64,000 bases of DNA from Sipunculus nudus. Taxonomy: Eukaryota; Annelida; Sipuncula; Golfingiida; Sipunculidae. The position numbers and the translations under genes are program-made. Location: contig CM049314.1 of assembly GCA_026874595.1 (NCBI GenBank), positions 8,362,729 through 8,426,728 of the forward strand, given 5' to 3'. Shown piece after piece: positions 23,250 to 36,171 of this stretch. The notes below the pieces were generated by a model. It was not told the DNA's origin and did not search any database. It was given only the letters and a program-made list of their open reading frames with translations. The stretch's first letter is position 1, and the number at the start of each line of letters is the position of its first letter.

Positions 23250-24041
23250 CAGTAGAGTGCCATATTTCCAAATGCCAAATTTCTGAAAATTTGTTTTTTT
23301 TCCCGAAAATTAAAATGGGGAACTGAAAATTTATTTGTATTTCCATAATATATTTCAAGTATGTAAAAACTTAAAATGAGTATTGTAATTACAAGACACA
23401 TTGCCTGCAGTGGTGACCTTAATTAATTAGTTCAGGGCCGGTGTTGTCGCCGGGGCAAACGTGTGAAAACTACAGCTAGCCCTGCAATGCTCGGCCCCTG
23501 TACCCCTAGTAAACGACTGATCAGTTTATCCAAGAACACTTGTGTGTTATCAACCACATCTCGTTTGTACTCAAGCAAGCACAGTTCGTCGGCTTGGGAC
23601 AGGATGTCATGCCAAATAACTGAGCAGCTTTCCCGCATCAGCATTGGTGAGGTATAATTCATTAAACGCTTGTGCTCGAGAAGCTTTTATATGTCCCTGT
23701 CTTCAATTACATAGATCGATTAGAAACACCGTGTTCCTTGGCGATGTCATTTGACCTTTCATTGAATTTGATGTAAAAAAAGAGCACGCACATATCATTA
23801 AAGCAGGTAAGACTGATCTTTGCCAATTATGCTCAGCAATAATCCAATATCTTTTATACGTCCAGGTTGTCAATTACGAATATCAAAAAGAAACACTGTG
23901 TTCCTAGGGTGAAATGGCATTAAGTTAATCATTAACTGTCATACTAACTTGCCGCTAGACCCTTGTCCACAATTCTGAATGTTCGTTTTTACGAATAAAA
24001 AGCTTGTCCCCTGACGCTTTTGGAAAAACGGCGCTCTACTG
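23250..24041 (-). mobile_element. Non-autonomous pogo/Tigger-like DNA transposon (0.8 kb)
   Basis: The left end reads CAGTAGAGTGCCATATTTCC and the right end, reverse-complemented, reads CAGTAGAGCGCCGTTTTTCC: a terminal inverted repeat of about 23 bp with three or four mismatches. The right flank is TA and the left flank CA, so the target duplication is probably mutated. On the minus strand near 23730-23790 a fragment NERSNDIAKEHGVSNRSM, followed by a stop, resembles the helix-turn-helix of pogo-type transposases. A related degraded stretch near 23880-23930 suggests an internal duplication. A 76-codon minus-strand frame (23432-23662) inside the element is unrecognised. Confidence 0.65.
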
Positions 24042-24092
24042 TATATATACATATATACATATATATATATATATACACACATATATATATGA
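24042..24092. repeat. Imperfect (TA)n/(CA) microsatellite
   Basis: TA-rich simple repeat with 'catatatacat' and 'acacaca' interruptions, on the right side of the transposon ending at 24041. With the array at 23143-23247 it brackets the element. Confidence 0.85.
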
Positions 24093-27000
24093 ATTCAGAT
24101 ATAGTATTTGCATAGTATCATTTTGGCTATTGGTGGACATATCAAATGCACAAGTGCCACTGATAAAACAAAAGTTAACATTAGAAAGTAGTTTGAAAAA
24201 AAAATATGCCTTGTGTTACTTGTATATGGGCAATAAAATTATGGTTTGCCATGTGACTATTTTACTGTTTGTAAAAGATGTAAGTCAGGGACACTGGTTG
24301 GTTCTTTTCACACATACTGCACCTGACAGCTGAACATACAAATATATAGGTTAGATACTGTTTATTGATCAATCTTCTTTTGTCCTGTAAATAGGACACT
24401 GATTAGAGTTTTTGCACACCTAACAGTATCTCTTCCCATATATGAGGTAAATTAAATAAACCAAATGAACCTGCGAGATAGATCAAAGAGACCGTCAGGG
24501 AAGGCGAAAAGAACACTGAAGGACTACCACTGAGTTTTCAATAAAATTCCCACAACTTGTGTTTCTCTCCACCGGGTAAAGGTGTGGGCCCTCTCCTTTC
24601 AACGGAGCCATTCTTTTGAAGTGTCAACTACTTCAGTTCTTCATGGCTGATCAATAGCTATTCAATATGCCAAAGTTCTCGTGACCAGGCTCCTCCGCTC
24701 CAGTTACAAATACTCCATTTCCTTCTGATATTCCCAGCGGTAAATTTGGTCTCAGCAACTGTGTACTGGATGTGGTATGCTTGAAAAAGCACATGGCACT
24801 CTGGAAGTTTAACAGACCCTGAGCTGATAACTGGGTCAGGTCGTATCCCCCTGTCCTCCAGGAGATCATTCACAATAAGAATTAATGGCTTTATAACTAT
24901 TCAGACGGAAAGAAAAGTAGTTGACTTAGGTACTCAAAACCTCTGTAGCAGAAACTCACTTATCAACATTGTCGAAGATGATATATGCATTGGTTGTTAA
25001 ATATAGAATAATCAGCAAAAAGCATCAGATACAGTTTAATCTGCATTATCAGTATTCTTCAGTGAAGCTATTTTGGTAATAAGTTTAAAAAAAAAAATGT
25101 CTGAAAAGTGTTCACATATATATTAACTAGTTTGTAAAAGAGTTGCAGAAATGCTGAAATGTTCATAGGAAATCGGCATTTTTTCCTTATTTCTGGTTTA
25201 CAGAAGATAAAACTAATTATTGCAAATGGCACCTTAAATTATTTGAGAAAGCCAGTAGAGTGCTTTACTCTGGCTTAAACTGTGGTATTCATAATATAAA
25301 TACTGAACTCAATATGCAACAGATAGCATTCTGCTTTTAATACCAGAGCTAGACTAGCAGCATACTATAAATAAATTGACCATGTGTCTGGACTGGCTGA
25401 CATTAAAGAAAATGATGATGAATTGTTAAACTAAATAATAATAAAAATTAGATGAGGAGATGCTTGGAGAATATTAAATAATATAATTTAATAGTCCTTC
25501 AAGACAGGTTACATTATCAAATCATGTGAGATGAGAACATGGGGCTGTTATAAATAACTAAGCAGTCAAGACAGTTCCAGTTTGTCTGAGGTATGGTTTT
25601 GTCAATGAAATATGCAAACAATCTTTATGAATCATGTAATGGGAGACCATGCTTTAATAGCTCCAAGGGTCTAAATCATCAGATGATGTAGCAGTTAGAC
25701 CACACTCTGCTGAGGAGTATTTAATATGGCTGATATTTGCGATCTTTTATTGTGATATTTAGGAATTTTACAGACATTTATAAGAAAAGCACTAAGAGGT
25801 ATACTCCTTAAATCGATCATAATTGTGGAATAAACATTTCCGTATTTTTCTTAACAACTTTAAGTGATATAAATTTGATGTACATGTTTACAAATATTAA
25901 GATATTAAGGTATATCAACATCCATAAAACTGTTTTTTCGTATACTGTGTTCTAAACTTCAGGCAAGCAGATAAATTTAAGCAATTTTATTCCCTTAACC
26001 ACTGGATGTTTGTGCACATGGGAATGTGTGTGTATGTGTGAGAGAGAGACAGAGAAAAAGAGAGACAGACAGACAGATAGTGAAAGTGTGAGAGAAAGTA
26101 TGAGAGTGAAAGAGAATGAAAGAGAAAACTGAGCTGAAGAGAGTAATGGTAGATAGAATGAAAGAGACAGATGAACAGAGACTGAAAGAGACAGGGGAAA
26201 TCTCTACTTAGTAGGGAAAAATGATAAATATTTTATATTTATATTTCATCACTTTTGGCTTGTCAGATGTAGGTATTTCCCCACCTGGTATAAGAGTTAC
26301 ATATCATGAAATTCGAAATTTCTATCTATTACTGGAAATATTTCCTATCATGTTTCAGTCTTGTGTTACTGCTGTCTGTAACCCACACTTATCCCAGGGT
26401 TCGTTTACAAATCTGTTAAGGACTTGGCAGCAAGGCTGGGATCTGTAAACCTTTGAAACACAGCAACTGTTACGGTGTGAGCTGAATCATGTACGGCAAT
26501 GATAACGATTGGTGTGAGCTGAGACACAACATGAGCTGGCTGAAAATCAACACACTTCAAAACCAGATGCCAAAAACATCTGTAGCCATCAATTCCTCAT
26601 CCTGCTTGGGTAGAATTATTTATCCCCGGCCGGCGTATCATCCCATCAACATCACTTCCATTTTGTAGGTATCAGCTGGGGCACTTCATGGATTTGTGCT
26701 GATCAGTGTTTGAATCTTAGCAGGGGTTTTCAGAAATAGGTCCAGATGCTGCCCATGCCGGTGATAGGTCTTCTCATAGGTCTTCTCGTTAGAAGCCTGC
26801 TTCTCCTCTATATATCACTTCCTCAAACTCTAGAACCTGTCAATTAGCTCTGCTTCCCCATCACAGCATCATGGCTCATGTCTCACCCAAACAGAACCGG
26901 AATGGATCTTCTTGGTGGGTTGTTTAGCACCTGCTTAATTAAGCCTACAGGATACAGCCATGGTCTGTTATGACATTCATGACGTCCTGCAGGGGACTCT

Positions 27001-28530
27001 GTTTGACATATAATACTTAAGTAAACAACTACCGGTATATGATAATTCACAGCATATCGTTTTGTAGCTTCTACGTTTTCAATCTATTTTCATGACTAGA
27101 AACTGGAAATAATACTGGTAATAATAATAATTTGAGGTGTTTTTTGTGGAATAAAACTTGTTAATTTTAATAATAATTATGGTTCAGTCAGAACTATATG
27201 AGATTATTCCTTAATTTCAAATCCTCAGGCTTCAACTGAATTCTTGGCCATGAGAAAGCAGTGACAGGAGATTTGGAACACATTATCATATGTAACAAAT
27301 ACTAAGTCTTCTTGAGTATACATTTTTTCAGTTATATTTTTTTACTAGGAGAGGAAGCATCAGCAAAAAAAGACAGTTGTAAACAATTTTTTATTTTTTA
27401 CTATTTAAACTGCTTGTGCAGTGAGTACAGGATTACTGAGATGAAAAATGATCAAACCATTTTAGTGTGACATGAAACAGGGCTTAGCATCAATAAACTT
27501 GACATTCAAGGATTTAACGAGGGTGTGGAGGTAATGATATCCACCTGATACATCCTGAGAACATTTCACTGTTTTGTTAATGAGGTCCCCCGAGTACTGT
27601 CCATGTTTCTTCACATTATGTCTCAAGGGCTGTTCAAGACAAAATTGAGACTTTACATGATTCCCAACTGGCCTTGAGTTTTTCTTCAGTGTTTGTTTGT
27701 TCCTGATCAAGCATTTAAGGATCACTTTAAAACCTTTTGGAACCCTCTAGAGTTGTTATTAAAAGTTAAACTTGTCCTTTTTCACTCTGTACTAGAATGT
27801 AATTGAATACAGATATTGCATATACATTATACATATAGATGAATAACTCTTAAATGTATCATAGATTTCTATTGTGCATTCTTCCTAAATTACGGCTAAA
27901 CATGGAGTGTATCTATTTAGCATTTAATAAAAAAACTAATTCATTTGTATAATATAATCAGAGGACAAAAGATGTGTATACTGTTTTAGTGTCAAATGTA
28001 ATTCAAAGTCCATAAAATGATGAAAAATATCATTTTCCACATAGTAATCACAGCTTATGATGATATAACAATCTTTTAATGTTTTGCAGGAAATCATCAA
28101 TCTTATGCTGCAGAGTTAGTAAATTGGCTGGAACGTCAGAGAACTTCACTAGACAGGAGAAAAGCAATACCTGTACCACAAAAGGAGAATCAGTGATATT
28201 CCCATACATGGAAGATAGAAATCGCTGCCATATGTAAAATCTTACTGGATTTCTTTACGGTTAAACAAGCATATTTAGTGACACACAAGAAGAGTCAGAC
28301 AAAATCTGAGTCCTCATAAGAACGAGTGGTTCTCAAGCGCTACTAGTGGAATAAAAATCCATACAGCTGAGCGGAGCAGAGAGGGGCACCATGTGGCAGT
28401 GAAGCCGTCATCATATCCAAAGTGTTTGTATTTCTCTAGCCTATATTTATTAAACGTCTTTACTTGCGTCATAGCACCGGGCATGTGAATCAAATCTCTG
28501 CATCACCTCACAGGAGTTAATGTTACCTTG
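24093..28530. other. Intergenic DNA upstream of the receptor gene
   Basis: No gene recognised. Two overlapping minus-strand frames of about 72 codons at 24651-24873 and an 87-codon minus-strand frame at 27462-27725 have no recognisable motif. A purine-rich simple repeat (about 26029-26215) is listed separately. Unannotated 5' UTR exons of the receptor could lie here but cannot be recognised from sequence alone. Confidence 0.5.
26029..26215 (+). repeat. Purine-rich (GA/GACA) low-complexity tract
   Basis: After a short TG run, about 180 bp consist almost only of A and G with occasional C and T ('gagagagagacagag', 'gacagacagacagatag', 'tgaaagagacag'). A strand-asymmetric polypurine tract of this kind is a degraded microsatellite. 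Confidence 0.85.
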
Positions 28531-28862
28531 GAATGAATATTCATCTAGATCATGAATATGCATATTATTATCCAAATATGGTGACACCTGTACTGATGCC
28601 GATCTTTTGACGCAGGTACATATATAACCATCAGTTCTACATATACAGAGGGAATCTTAATTTTAAGAGATGAAAATAAACAAATATTGGAGGATCATGA
28701 ATATTAATGATGTGAAATTGATCAAATCACCAATATTCATTTTGGAATGTATTCTGGATTACCAGGAAAGGATTGATAGCATCTGCTAATGATCTTTCAA
28801 ACATGTGGAATATGGGGTCATGATTATTCATAAAGGAATTATGAATATTTATGAAGATACTT
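28531..28862. promoter_or_regulatory. Cluster of ATGAATAT-type palindromic AT motifs upstream of the receptor start
   Basis: At least six variants of ATGAATAT or its complement lie within about 330 bp: GAATGAATATTCATC (28531-28545), CATGAATATGCATATTATTA (28551-28570), CATGAATATTAATGATG (28696-28712), CAATATTCAT (28731-28740), GATTATTCATAA (about 28822) and TTATGAATATTTATGAAG (about 28839). They resemble POU/homeodomain-type sites. They sit 0.2-0.5 kb before the start codon. The regulatory reading is inference; AT-rich background raises the chance of coincidence. Confidence 0.3.
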
Positions 28863-29024
28863 ACCTACCATTTTAAGTAAATATAGTCTCAGTGCGGGAT
28901 TGTATTCCTTGCAAGGATTATATACAGAGGATTCCCCCGAGTGTTGCATGAGTCATTGCTGTATCTAATCGCAGGTGGGCGTATCTTTTTTGTGATTAGC
29001 TCAAGAGAAACATGTAATTAGAGC

Positions 29025-29073
29025 ATGCCTGCCGTCCATGGATAGAAATGGTGAACACTTCCGGCGAGTTTAA
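29025..29073 (+). other. Two short upstream ORFs before and across the receptor start
   Basis: One runs ATG 29025 to TAG 29045 (6 residues). The second runs ATG 29038 to TAA 29073 (11 residues) and overlaps the receptor start at 29048 in another frame. The receptor ATG has G at -3 and G at +4, a better context than the overlapping upstream ATG (T at -3). If transcription starts upstream of 29025, these could lower receptor translation. The transcription start is not known. Confidence 0.5.
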
Positions 29074-29381
29074 CAGTACACACATGCTGTGTACGGGAGC
29101 TGACTGCTTGAATCAACTATATACCGACTCCAACCGTGTCATCAACAGTACACCGGTCATGGAGTTTACAAAAGAAGGAACACTGACAGTCAACTGGCTA
29201 GTTCTGTTGTTGACATTTGTTGTGATTGGAGGGGTTATGGGTAACGTTTTAGTATGCATTGCAATTTGTATGGAACGTAAACTTCAGAATGTCACAAACT
29301 ATTTCCTGATGTCACTCTCCGTGGCCGATCTCCTTGTCTGCATCATCGTCATGCCTCTCTGCATCATTAATGAGTTTGTAG
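29048..29381 (+). CDS. HTR2: 5-HT2-like serotonin receptor, coding exon 1 (residues 1-111 plus first base of 112)
   Basis: This exon encodes the extracellular N-terminus, TM1 and TM2 of an aminergic G protein-coupled receptor at the plasma membrane. N-glycosylation sequons occur at N3, N9 and N33. TM1 holds the GNVLV motif (N66 is the 1.50 position), and TM2 holds SVADLLV (D94, the sodium-site Asp). The start was chosen because an in-frame TAA lies at 29015, no earlier in-frame ATG follows it, and its context is good. The exon ends at ..EFVG with the donor G/GTAAGT (GT at 29382), splitting a Gly codon in phase 1. Reading on past the donor would give a truncated frame ending about 70 bases later, which is intron. 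It joins in frame to the exon at 36172. Confidence 0.9.
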
Positions 29382-29904
29382 GTAAGTGCGTGATTTTTTT
29401 CTTCCTCATTTACATGAGATCTCTAAAAACAAGATCTCTAGAACTCCTGTAGGAGACTTTTACAAAATAAGAATTCAGATTTAGAGAGCAGGAACAATAT
29501 CAAAATCTAATTATTTAAGAACTTTTTAATTATTTCATTTTGTCATTAATTATTTTGTAAAAATTTATCTCAAGTCAAGAAATTTCTACACCATACAACA
29601 ATTTAAGTGGTTCAGAAATAAAGTGATTTAAGTCATGTAAATGTCCTTTTATAAAATATGATGCCATATTGTAGTTAACTGGGTATTTAGGTTTAATCAT
29701 CAGGCAAAGCACACCCCCCCCCCCCCTCAAAATGTTGTTTTCCTCTTTTCTCTTTCACAGAACCATCTGCATACTGAACTGCTCCCTATCTTAAAGCCGG
29801 CTATCCACCTACCTTTCTAAATTCTATAGAATAAATGTGATTTCTCGCTTACTTTATGTACCATACATATTAAAAACTCCTGAAAGGAAAAGTTCTTAAA
29901 ATGC

Positions 29905-30160
29905 CTCTGTGACAGATGAATGAGCTTGTTGATCCACAAGCTCTTAGTAAACACAGCAATGTTGACAAACATAAATCATGTAACCTAAGCCCAAGGCAGT
30001 GGTTGCTGATGTGCTGAAGTTTAAAGGTCACTGGTCGAAAAATGCCTTTTTTGATATCTGATTCTTCTGGCTTGCCGCCAGATGTCCTTGTTAAATGTAT
30101 TTTTATTATTATTTTGTCCCCCACATGTAATAAACACTGTACCTGTGTGTGATGAAATCA
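29905..30160. repeat. Dispersed repeat, copy 1 (partner at 61745-61985)
   Basis: Shared segments with the second copy are GTAAACACAGCAATGTTGAC, ATGTAACCTAAG, a 'ggcttgccgccagatgtccttgtt' stretch (partner: 'gacttgcagccatatgcccttgtt') and a run of TTTTTATTATTA followed by 'ccccc.gta.t..ataaac'. The two copies are in the same orientation and diverged by perhaps 20-30%. This is probably a MITE or SINE family; ends are not certain. Confidence 0.6.
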
Positions 30161-30806
30161 TGTTTCTGGCCGTTATTAATGAAAGGTTTAAGGGATTATC
30201 TTTAGGTAATAGACATCAGATAACAAGATGGGCTCCATTAAGCAAACCAAATCACTGCAGATATTGTTTTATGAAATAACATTTCACTTTTGCTCATACT
30301 GATCTCAATGGTGCCAAAGCGGTGTGATGAGTCCATATCATCTGGCGGTGAGATGCCCGCCATCAAACAAACATCTCTGTAGAGAGACCGCCCAGGGTGC
30401 ATCAGCAGAGATAGACCTCTGGAATATTCCGTCCCTTACTGCACAGATAAACCCAGTGCTTGACTCAACGGATTCCTATCAGAGTTAATTGCCTAACCTT
30501 CCACCATCCATGTAGGCTCACTCTCCATGATATTCTACAAGATCTTCCTCTCCCCTATGGACTCATAACATTTATTTCTAGACATTTTCCTGGTAGCATA
30601 AATGTCTGCAACTCTCTTCAGTCACACTAGGTTATGTATTTTTCAATAATTCTTCAGTGTGACTATTTTTTCCTGGAATATGATAATCCCTGCTGTACCC
30701 TGTAATAACTGCCCCCTAATATACAGCTGTATATAAACCCCCTGCTTATAACCAAATATGGTTTGCAACTAAAGCATATTGATTAGTCCCTTGAAGATTA
30801 AAACTA

Positions 30807-30890
30807 CAGTAGAAGCCATATTATGGATACCTATCCAGTGATAACACCTATTTATGACAGTTCCAAAACAGTTCCTACAATAAAATTATA
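30807..30890 (+). mobile_element. Possible left end of a pogo-like transposon
   Basis: CAGTAGAAGCCATATTATGG begins after a TA dinucleotide and continues with 'atacctatccagtg' and 'cacctatttatgacag', a pattern typical of Tigger-type ends. No matching right end was found downstream, so this would be a truncated copy inside the receptor intron. Confidence 0.35.
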
Positions 30891-33800
30891 TGAAGTATTT
30901 TTTTACCATCAATGGATAAATGCTAAAAGTTGGTGCATCCTCCAGTAAGTGATGTACCAAGCATACACCATCACAGCATGAACGAGGAAGGTTAACTGCG
31001 GGAACGACTAAGCGGTCCCCTGAGATGTCCTATTAATTCCTCATCATGGCCGCTTCATCCTTTATTTCCTGCTTACATCCGCCTGCGTGATTAGGTCACC
31101 CTGGGATTTGGCGGAGCTAATTGTTCCCCTTGCTATGTACCGTTGTTTAATTACGTGGCCAGCCAATCATCCTTAAGGGTACTATTTACTGCAGACATTC
31201 CTGACAAGGTCTTCCCTTTTGCTGTGGTGATGATTTATGTCTCTTACAGAACAAGCTAACGATATTTCTCCTGAGATGAATTATCAAATCTTAACCAAAT
31301 GGAGGCTCTCTGGGAGCAATCAGTCACTCCACGAGTAACGCACCTGTGCTGGAATTTTTTAACAGATTGTTACAAAAGAAACAGATGATTAAAACCACCT
31401 GCTTGGCAGTGTTAACAGCTACTGCTGTCATGTTCTAAAATGTGTGCAAACACTGAAGAAAATATATCGAAAAAATGCATACGTGGGTTAAAAATGGCTA
31501 TCTTTATCATGAATTTCAGCATGTGCTGCTATTCTAACATGTTTTAGGACTTGAAGCCAATGATGACTTGAGTAGTTATTCCTCCTAGTAGTTTGTTTTG
31601 CATTTCTGTCATTTTGTCAACACCCAATAACAGATTTACTGAAAATGTAATAAAGTAACATATATTTAATGTTAATTTGTTGTATTTCTTTTTCTAAAAT
31701 GTTACCAGTGTATATAAATATAAACTAACAATAGGTCACACATTTAAACTTTTAGTTCCCAGTTTTAGCTATATTTTCTCATGCCACATTGGTACTCAGT
31801 AATATATTATTATTATCTATGGAATACCAGCATCTTTTATTTTAAACAATGATATGTTATAAACCTAATATTCCTTATCACCCCACTCTGAACTCTCCTT
31901 AAACATTGACCACTGGTTCATCTATATTTTAATTGATGGTATCATATAGGGCATGCTTTTACTAACAGGGTACATATAAACTGAAGGATGCTTAACAGAG
32001 CCTTCTACAGGTGCTCCCAGGGTGCCAAAAGGGCCAAAGATTACAATCAAGAGCTGCAGGATTTAAGAGAAAACAATATTTATAAATACGTAGGCAATGC
32101 AAACTGTGAAGAAAAAAATATTCATTGTTTGGAAGCAAAAAATTGTCCCTAGAAAGGTCAAGTAGTGAGTATTTATGATGCAATAAAGAAGTTTTTTTCC
32201 CATTAAACCCTCTCCTGTAAGCCAGATTACACTGAAATGAGGAACGCTGATGGTGCAACCCTTGAATAAAAGATTCCTTAACTTTTTTATTTGTTCTTTC
32301 CACCTTTTCACAGTGATTCATTTTCAAAGGTGGATTTTAAATATTAGTGTACCCTTCCTTGCTCTTTGACAAAATCTCTGTTTTGCCCAAGGGAAAGCTC
32401 ATAGGATGAGACAGTCATTAGACACTATCACAAAAACGGCGTCCAAAGTAACCCAACCCAAAAGGCATGGTCTCTTTGAATCTACAACCAGAGACAGGTG
32501 TTCAGGCTGGCTTTTCGAGGTTTTTGATTGGCAGTTACATTATTCAAAAGCTACGGAGGTTTTTATATCAGACCAGGAAAGAAAGCTACAGCAGAAGACT
32601 TGAAGCATGCCATTGGTCCTCTCTAACAAAATTCTTGTCTAATTCCTATTATAAGTAGTGATTATGAATATATAATAGCTGATGCTGCATAGCTGGACTG
32701 CTGGGAAACCCCATAATGATGATCTTTATCACTGGGCAAAAATTAGGACTTTCTTTAATGAATCCATATACATTGTTGGGCATGACAGACCTTTTAAAAG
32801 AAAGAAAGCACTGATTCATGAATGGTTGAGCCCTCCAGAAAATTTCCAAAATCTTACTTACAGCAGGGCCTTAAAATTAAGATACAAATAAAAATGAAAG
32901 ATTGACATTCGGGAAATATAAGCACCATATTACTACAATGAATTACAAACAATTTCAGAAAAAAAAGAAAGGAAATTTAAATTCATTCCATAGATCTTCG
33001 GAGTGAAATCACAGGACAAATGTTCAGAGTGAAATAAAGGTGAAGGACACTGCAGTCATTTTTTATTCCTTCTCTCCCAAAGCAATCTGGCCGTCAGAGA
33101 GGCGGTCTTTCATGGTCCTGAAGGATTTTAGAGTCTTTGTCCTCTTTGGACATCCATGAGCGGTGATGGATGACGCTTGTGATTGTCTGTGTCACAGCCG
33201 CCAGGAAAGCAGACATTTGCTTGTGCCTTTTCCCAAATCTGTTGTCCCTTATGTGCTTAATTTGCAGCTATGGCATCACTCTGTTTCAAAGATATTACAA
33301 GCAGAAAGACTTCCATATGGACTAAGGGTACATCCATCTAACCCTTGCATTCCTGTGACTTTAAATGAATAATAATATGTAAGTCAATAGTAAATTGAGG
33401 AAAATATAAACAAAATATAAAAATGATACAAAGTATGTAAATTAAATAAAGAACAGTCCGGGAAGGCAATCACACCCTGTAAGTTTATTTAACTCTGCCT
33501 GGTCTCAGGATCTGCCCTTCTGATGGTACCAAATTCAACCACCAGGAGAAACTGGCATTCCTTGAAGGGAAACAGTTGTATAATAAAGCAATAATATAGC
33601 AAGCAGGGTTTTTGGCCTAAAAGTATAAACTATATAATGATCAAATATGATTTAATCATTGATAATTCAACTAAAGCTGCATCTAAGCATAATATTTCAA
33701 TGAAGTCAAGCCATAACTTTCAGATTTATTTTGTCTAAAAATCAGTAATAGTCTCTGTGCAATGTAGAGGTACATTAAAGTACAGATGATGCAATACTTC

Positions 33801-34920
33801 ATACATGATCAGACACGTATATGATCACATTTTGTCGCATTATGGAAGAGTTCAAACAGCCAGCAGTATCTCTCTGTAGCTGCAAACAACTGAATCTACT
33901 TTTTTGTAGACCTGACATTCAAACACAAAATGGGATTAAGGCAACTCTTTTAACCTTGATAAGCTTCTTACAAAGCTTCTCGGCCCCGCAGGACAAAGAA
34001 GCAGAAAAGATAAAACATTAGTTAAGCCTCAACGTGGACAGCTGATGATGAAGATGACCGGGGGCCCAACACAGATATAAAACAAATCGTGTGCTTCATG
34101 ACAACACACCTGGGGAACAATTATATAATCATTTTCTCTTGAGCTCCAGGGCCGTTTGCGTGTTATCGCTCTTAGGAGGTTTAACCCAGCAATATCATTT
34201 AGCTAAATGGGCTTTTACGAGGTAGAAATTACTACCCTTTTTTGACCAAACACCTCTTCAACTGCAGCCTACCATGCTGGCAAGTTGATTCTGCAGCCAC
34301 TGAGGGGCATTTTGTGGCCATTTGGCAAGTCTGACTGAGGAGACACAGAGACTAATGTGTTCCATGCGGCTAAGACTCAAACACGGAAAAGCTGAATGGT
34401 TGCTTTCCTTATCGACTAATAAGCAAGAATGTGACACTGATAGATGACACTCATGCCTTTTTTGGTTCTGTCTGCTTTCCTGGACGAAAGGAAGAGTACA
34501 CTTCCAAAGTCCTATTTTCTACCCACAGGCCAGTGATTGCTGTAGTCTGTAACCTACACACTGTAACCATTCTAATTTTAAGCTTCCTGTGGCACTAATT
34601 ACCTTTCACTGTCAGTAACAATCCCAATTATTAACACATCAAACTCACAGATGAGCAGACTTCCACTTAAAAGTTTACCAAGGTATCAGAAATGTGGCTT
34701 CAAATGGGAATACATAATGCTCATGCACAGGTAATTTCAACAAATGTGACACAAAAAAATCTCACCTGTTAAAGTCTTAAAAAAATAAGTTTGTACAGTA
34801 ACAGCTGTAGGGGTAGATTTCATGCATTTTGCAACATTTTACAGACTTAAAACTAGAAGTAACGACTGGTAATCTCCTATATACAGCCTCTGTTATGTTC
34901 ATGTATAAAAGCATAGTTTG

Positions 34921-34924
<4 letters not shown>

Positions 34925-34951
<27 letters not shown>
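34925..34951. repeat. (TA)n microsatellite in the intron
   Basis: About 13 TA units. Confidence 0.95.
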
Positions 34952-34955
<4 letters not shown>

Positions 34956-36171
34956 TAAATATGACCCTTTTGCTCCCATGTGCTATATTAAATGGATTAG
35001 TATTAAAATTAATCAAATACTGACATGAACTGTCTTACAGGATTCATGGCCAAGGTGATTTTAAAACAAGTACCACTCAAAGTTATATATTTGCCTAAAA
35101 ATATTAAATTAAGCCCAGACAACATGTTCAGGAACCTCTCTGGTAGCACATCAGACATCCTAATCAACATTTCTTCTACCCTACATGTACACCCTGTTCC
35201 ATGGGAAACCTATAATCTGTGAATGAACTGTCCCCTAGAGAACCAAAGTACCAATACAATAAACCAACCTTGGTTTCAATTTCATCCACTATGGGAGGTT
35301 ATTAGTCGAGACTTTCTGCAATGATAAACAGTATTGTGTGAAAAATCGACATTTGTGGAACCAAAACTTCCCCACCCGGTGTTCTTTGTCATGTGACTCA
35401 GTCATCCATTGGTTTTGAATAAATCCCAGATATATGCAAGATTGATATTTTTTCTTATTATAAATGGAATGCATACCTTGTTCAAGGTAATTATAATCCT
35501 CCAGGAGGCACCTAGTGCATTTTTTTTTTATTTTCATATATGAAATTTTCTGCTTCTGTTGCTGACACTAATATCTGTCAGTTTTTTATCATATTTTTTT
35601 TTTTTTTATTTGTTGCCTTTGTCTATCTGTGACAATGACCGTGTCTACATACCTTTAAATAAACATCTACATCCATGCATTTACCATTTATGTCAACTAA
35701 AGTAGAAACATCCTACGTGTCTACCTGAAGTCAGCAGCTATTACTATATCCAACTAAAGTGTTATATCAATACAAATTCATAAATGGATGAAAATTCACC
35801 AAACCACAACAAAAAATTTATTAATGTCTGTGTGCTCTCACTGCCAAAGTTGTTCTTGGGAACTTCATTTTGTTGTTATTACTGAGGATAGGTCAACATC
35901 CTGTTGGTTGGTGGTACTTTTTTCTTAATGAGAATGACAGATATTATCTGACAAGAATAATATTTTATTATTAACCCTTCTGAATTCAAGGTTTTATAAG
36001 CAATGACACCAGAAATAATGCAGAAGCCATCATCAGTAATTAAGAACACACAGCAAATGTGTAAATTTTTTTCTAATGCGATTTCAACATTCTGCTTTAG
36101 AGGCACTGTTGGTAGAGTGGACCTATGTCACCAAAATCCAATGACTGATTAATGTTTCCTTTTATTTACAG

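Larger units (their letters stand above)
29382..36171 (+). other. Intron of the 5-HT2-like receptor gene (6790 bp)
   Basis: The donor is GTAAGT at 29382 and the acceptor is TTTTATTTACAG ending at 36171; phase 1. It splits the gene between TM2 and the first extracellular loop, at a Gly codon just before YWPF. Inside are a poly-C tract (about 29713), a dispersed repeat (29905-30160), a possible transposon end (30807), a TA microsatellite (34925-34951) and T-rich tracts (about 35520 and 35597). Open frames up to 111 codons (31992-32327, minus) show no motif. No nested gene is recognised. Confidence 0.85.
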
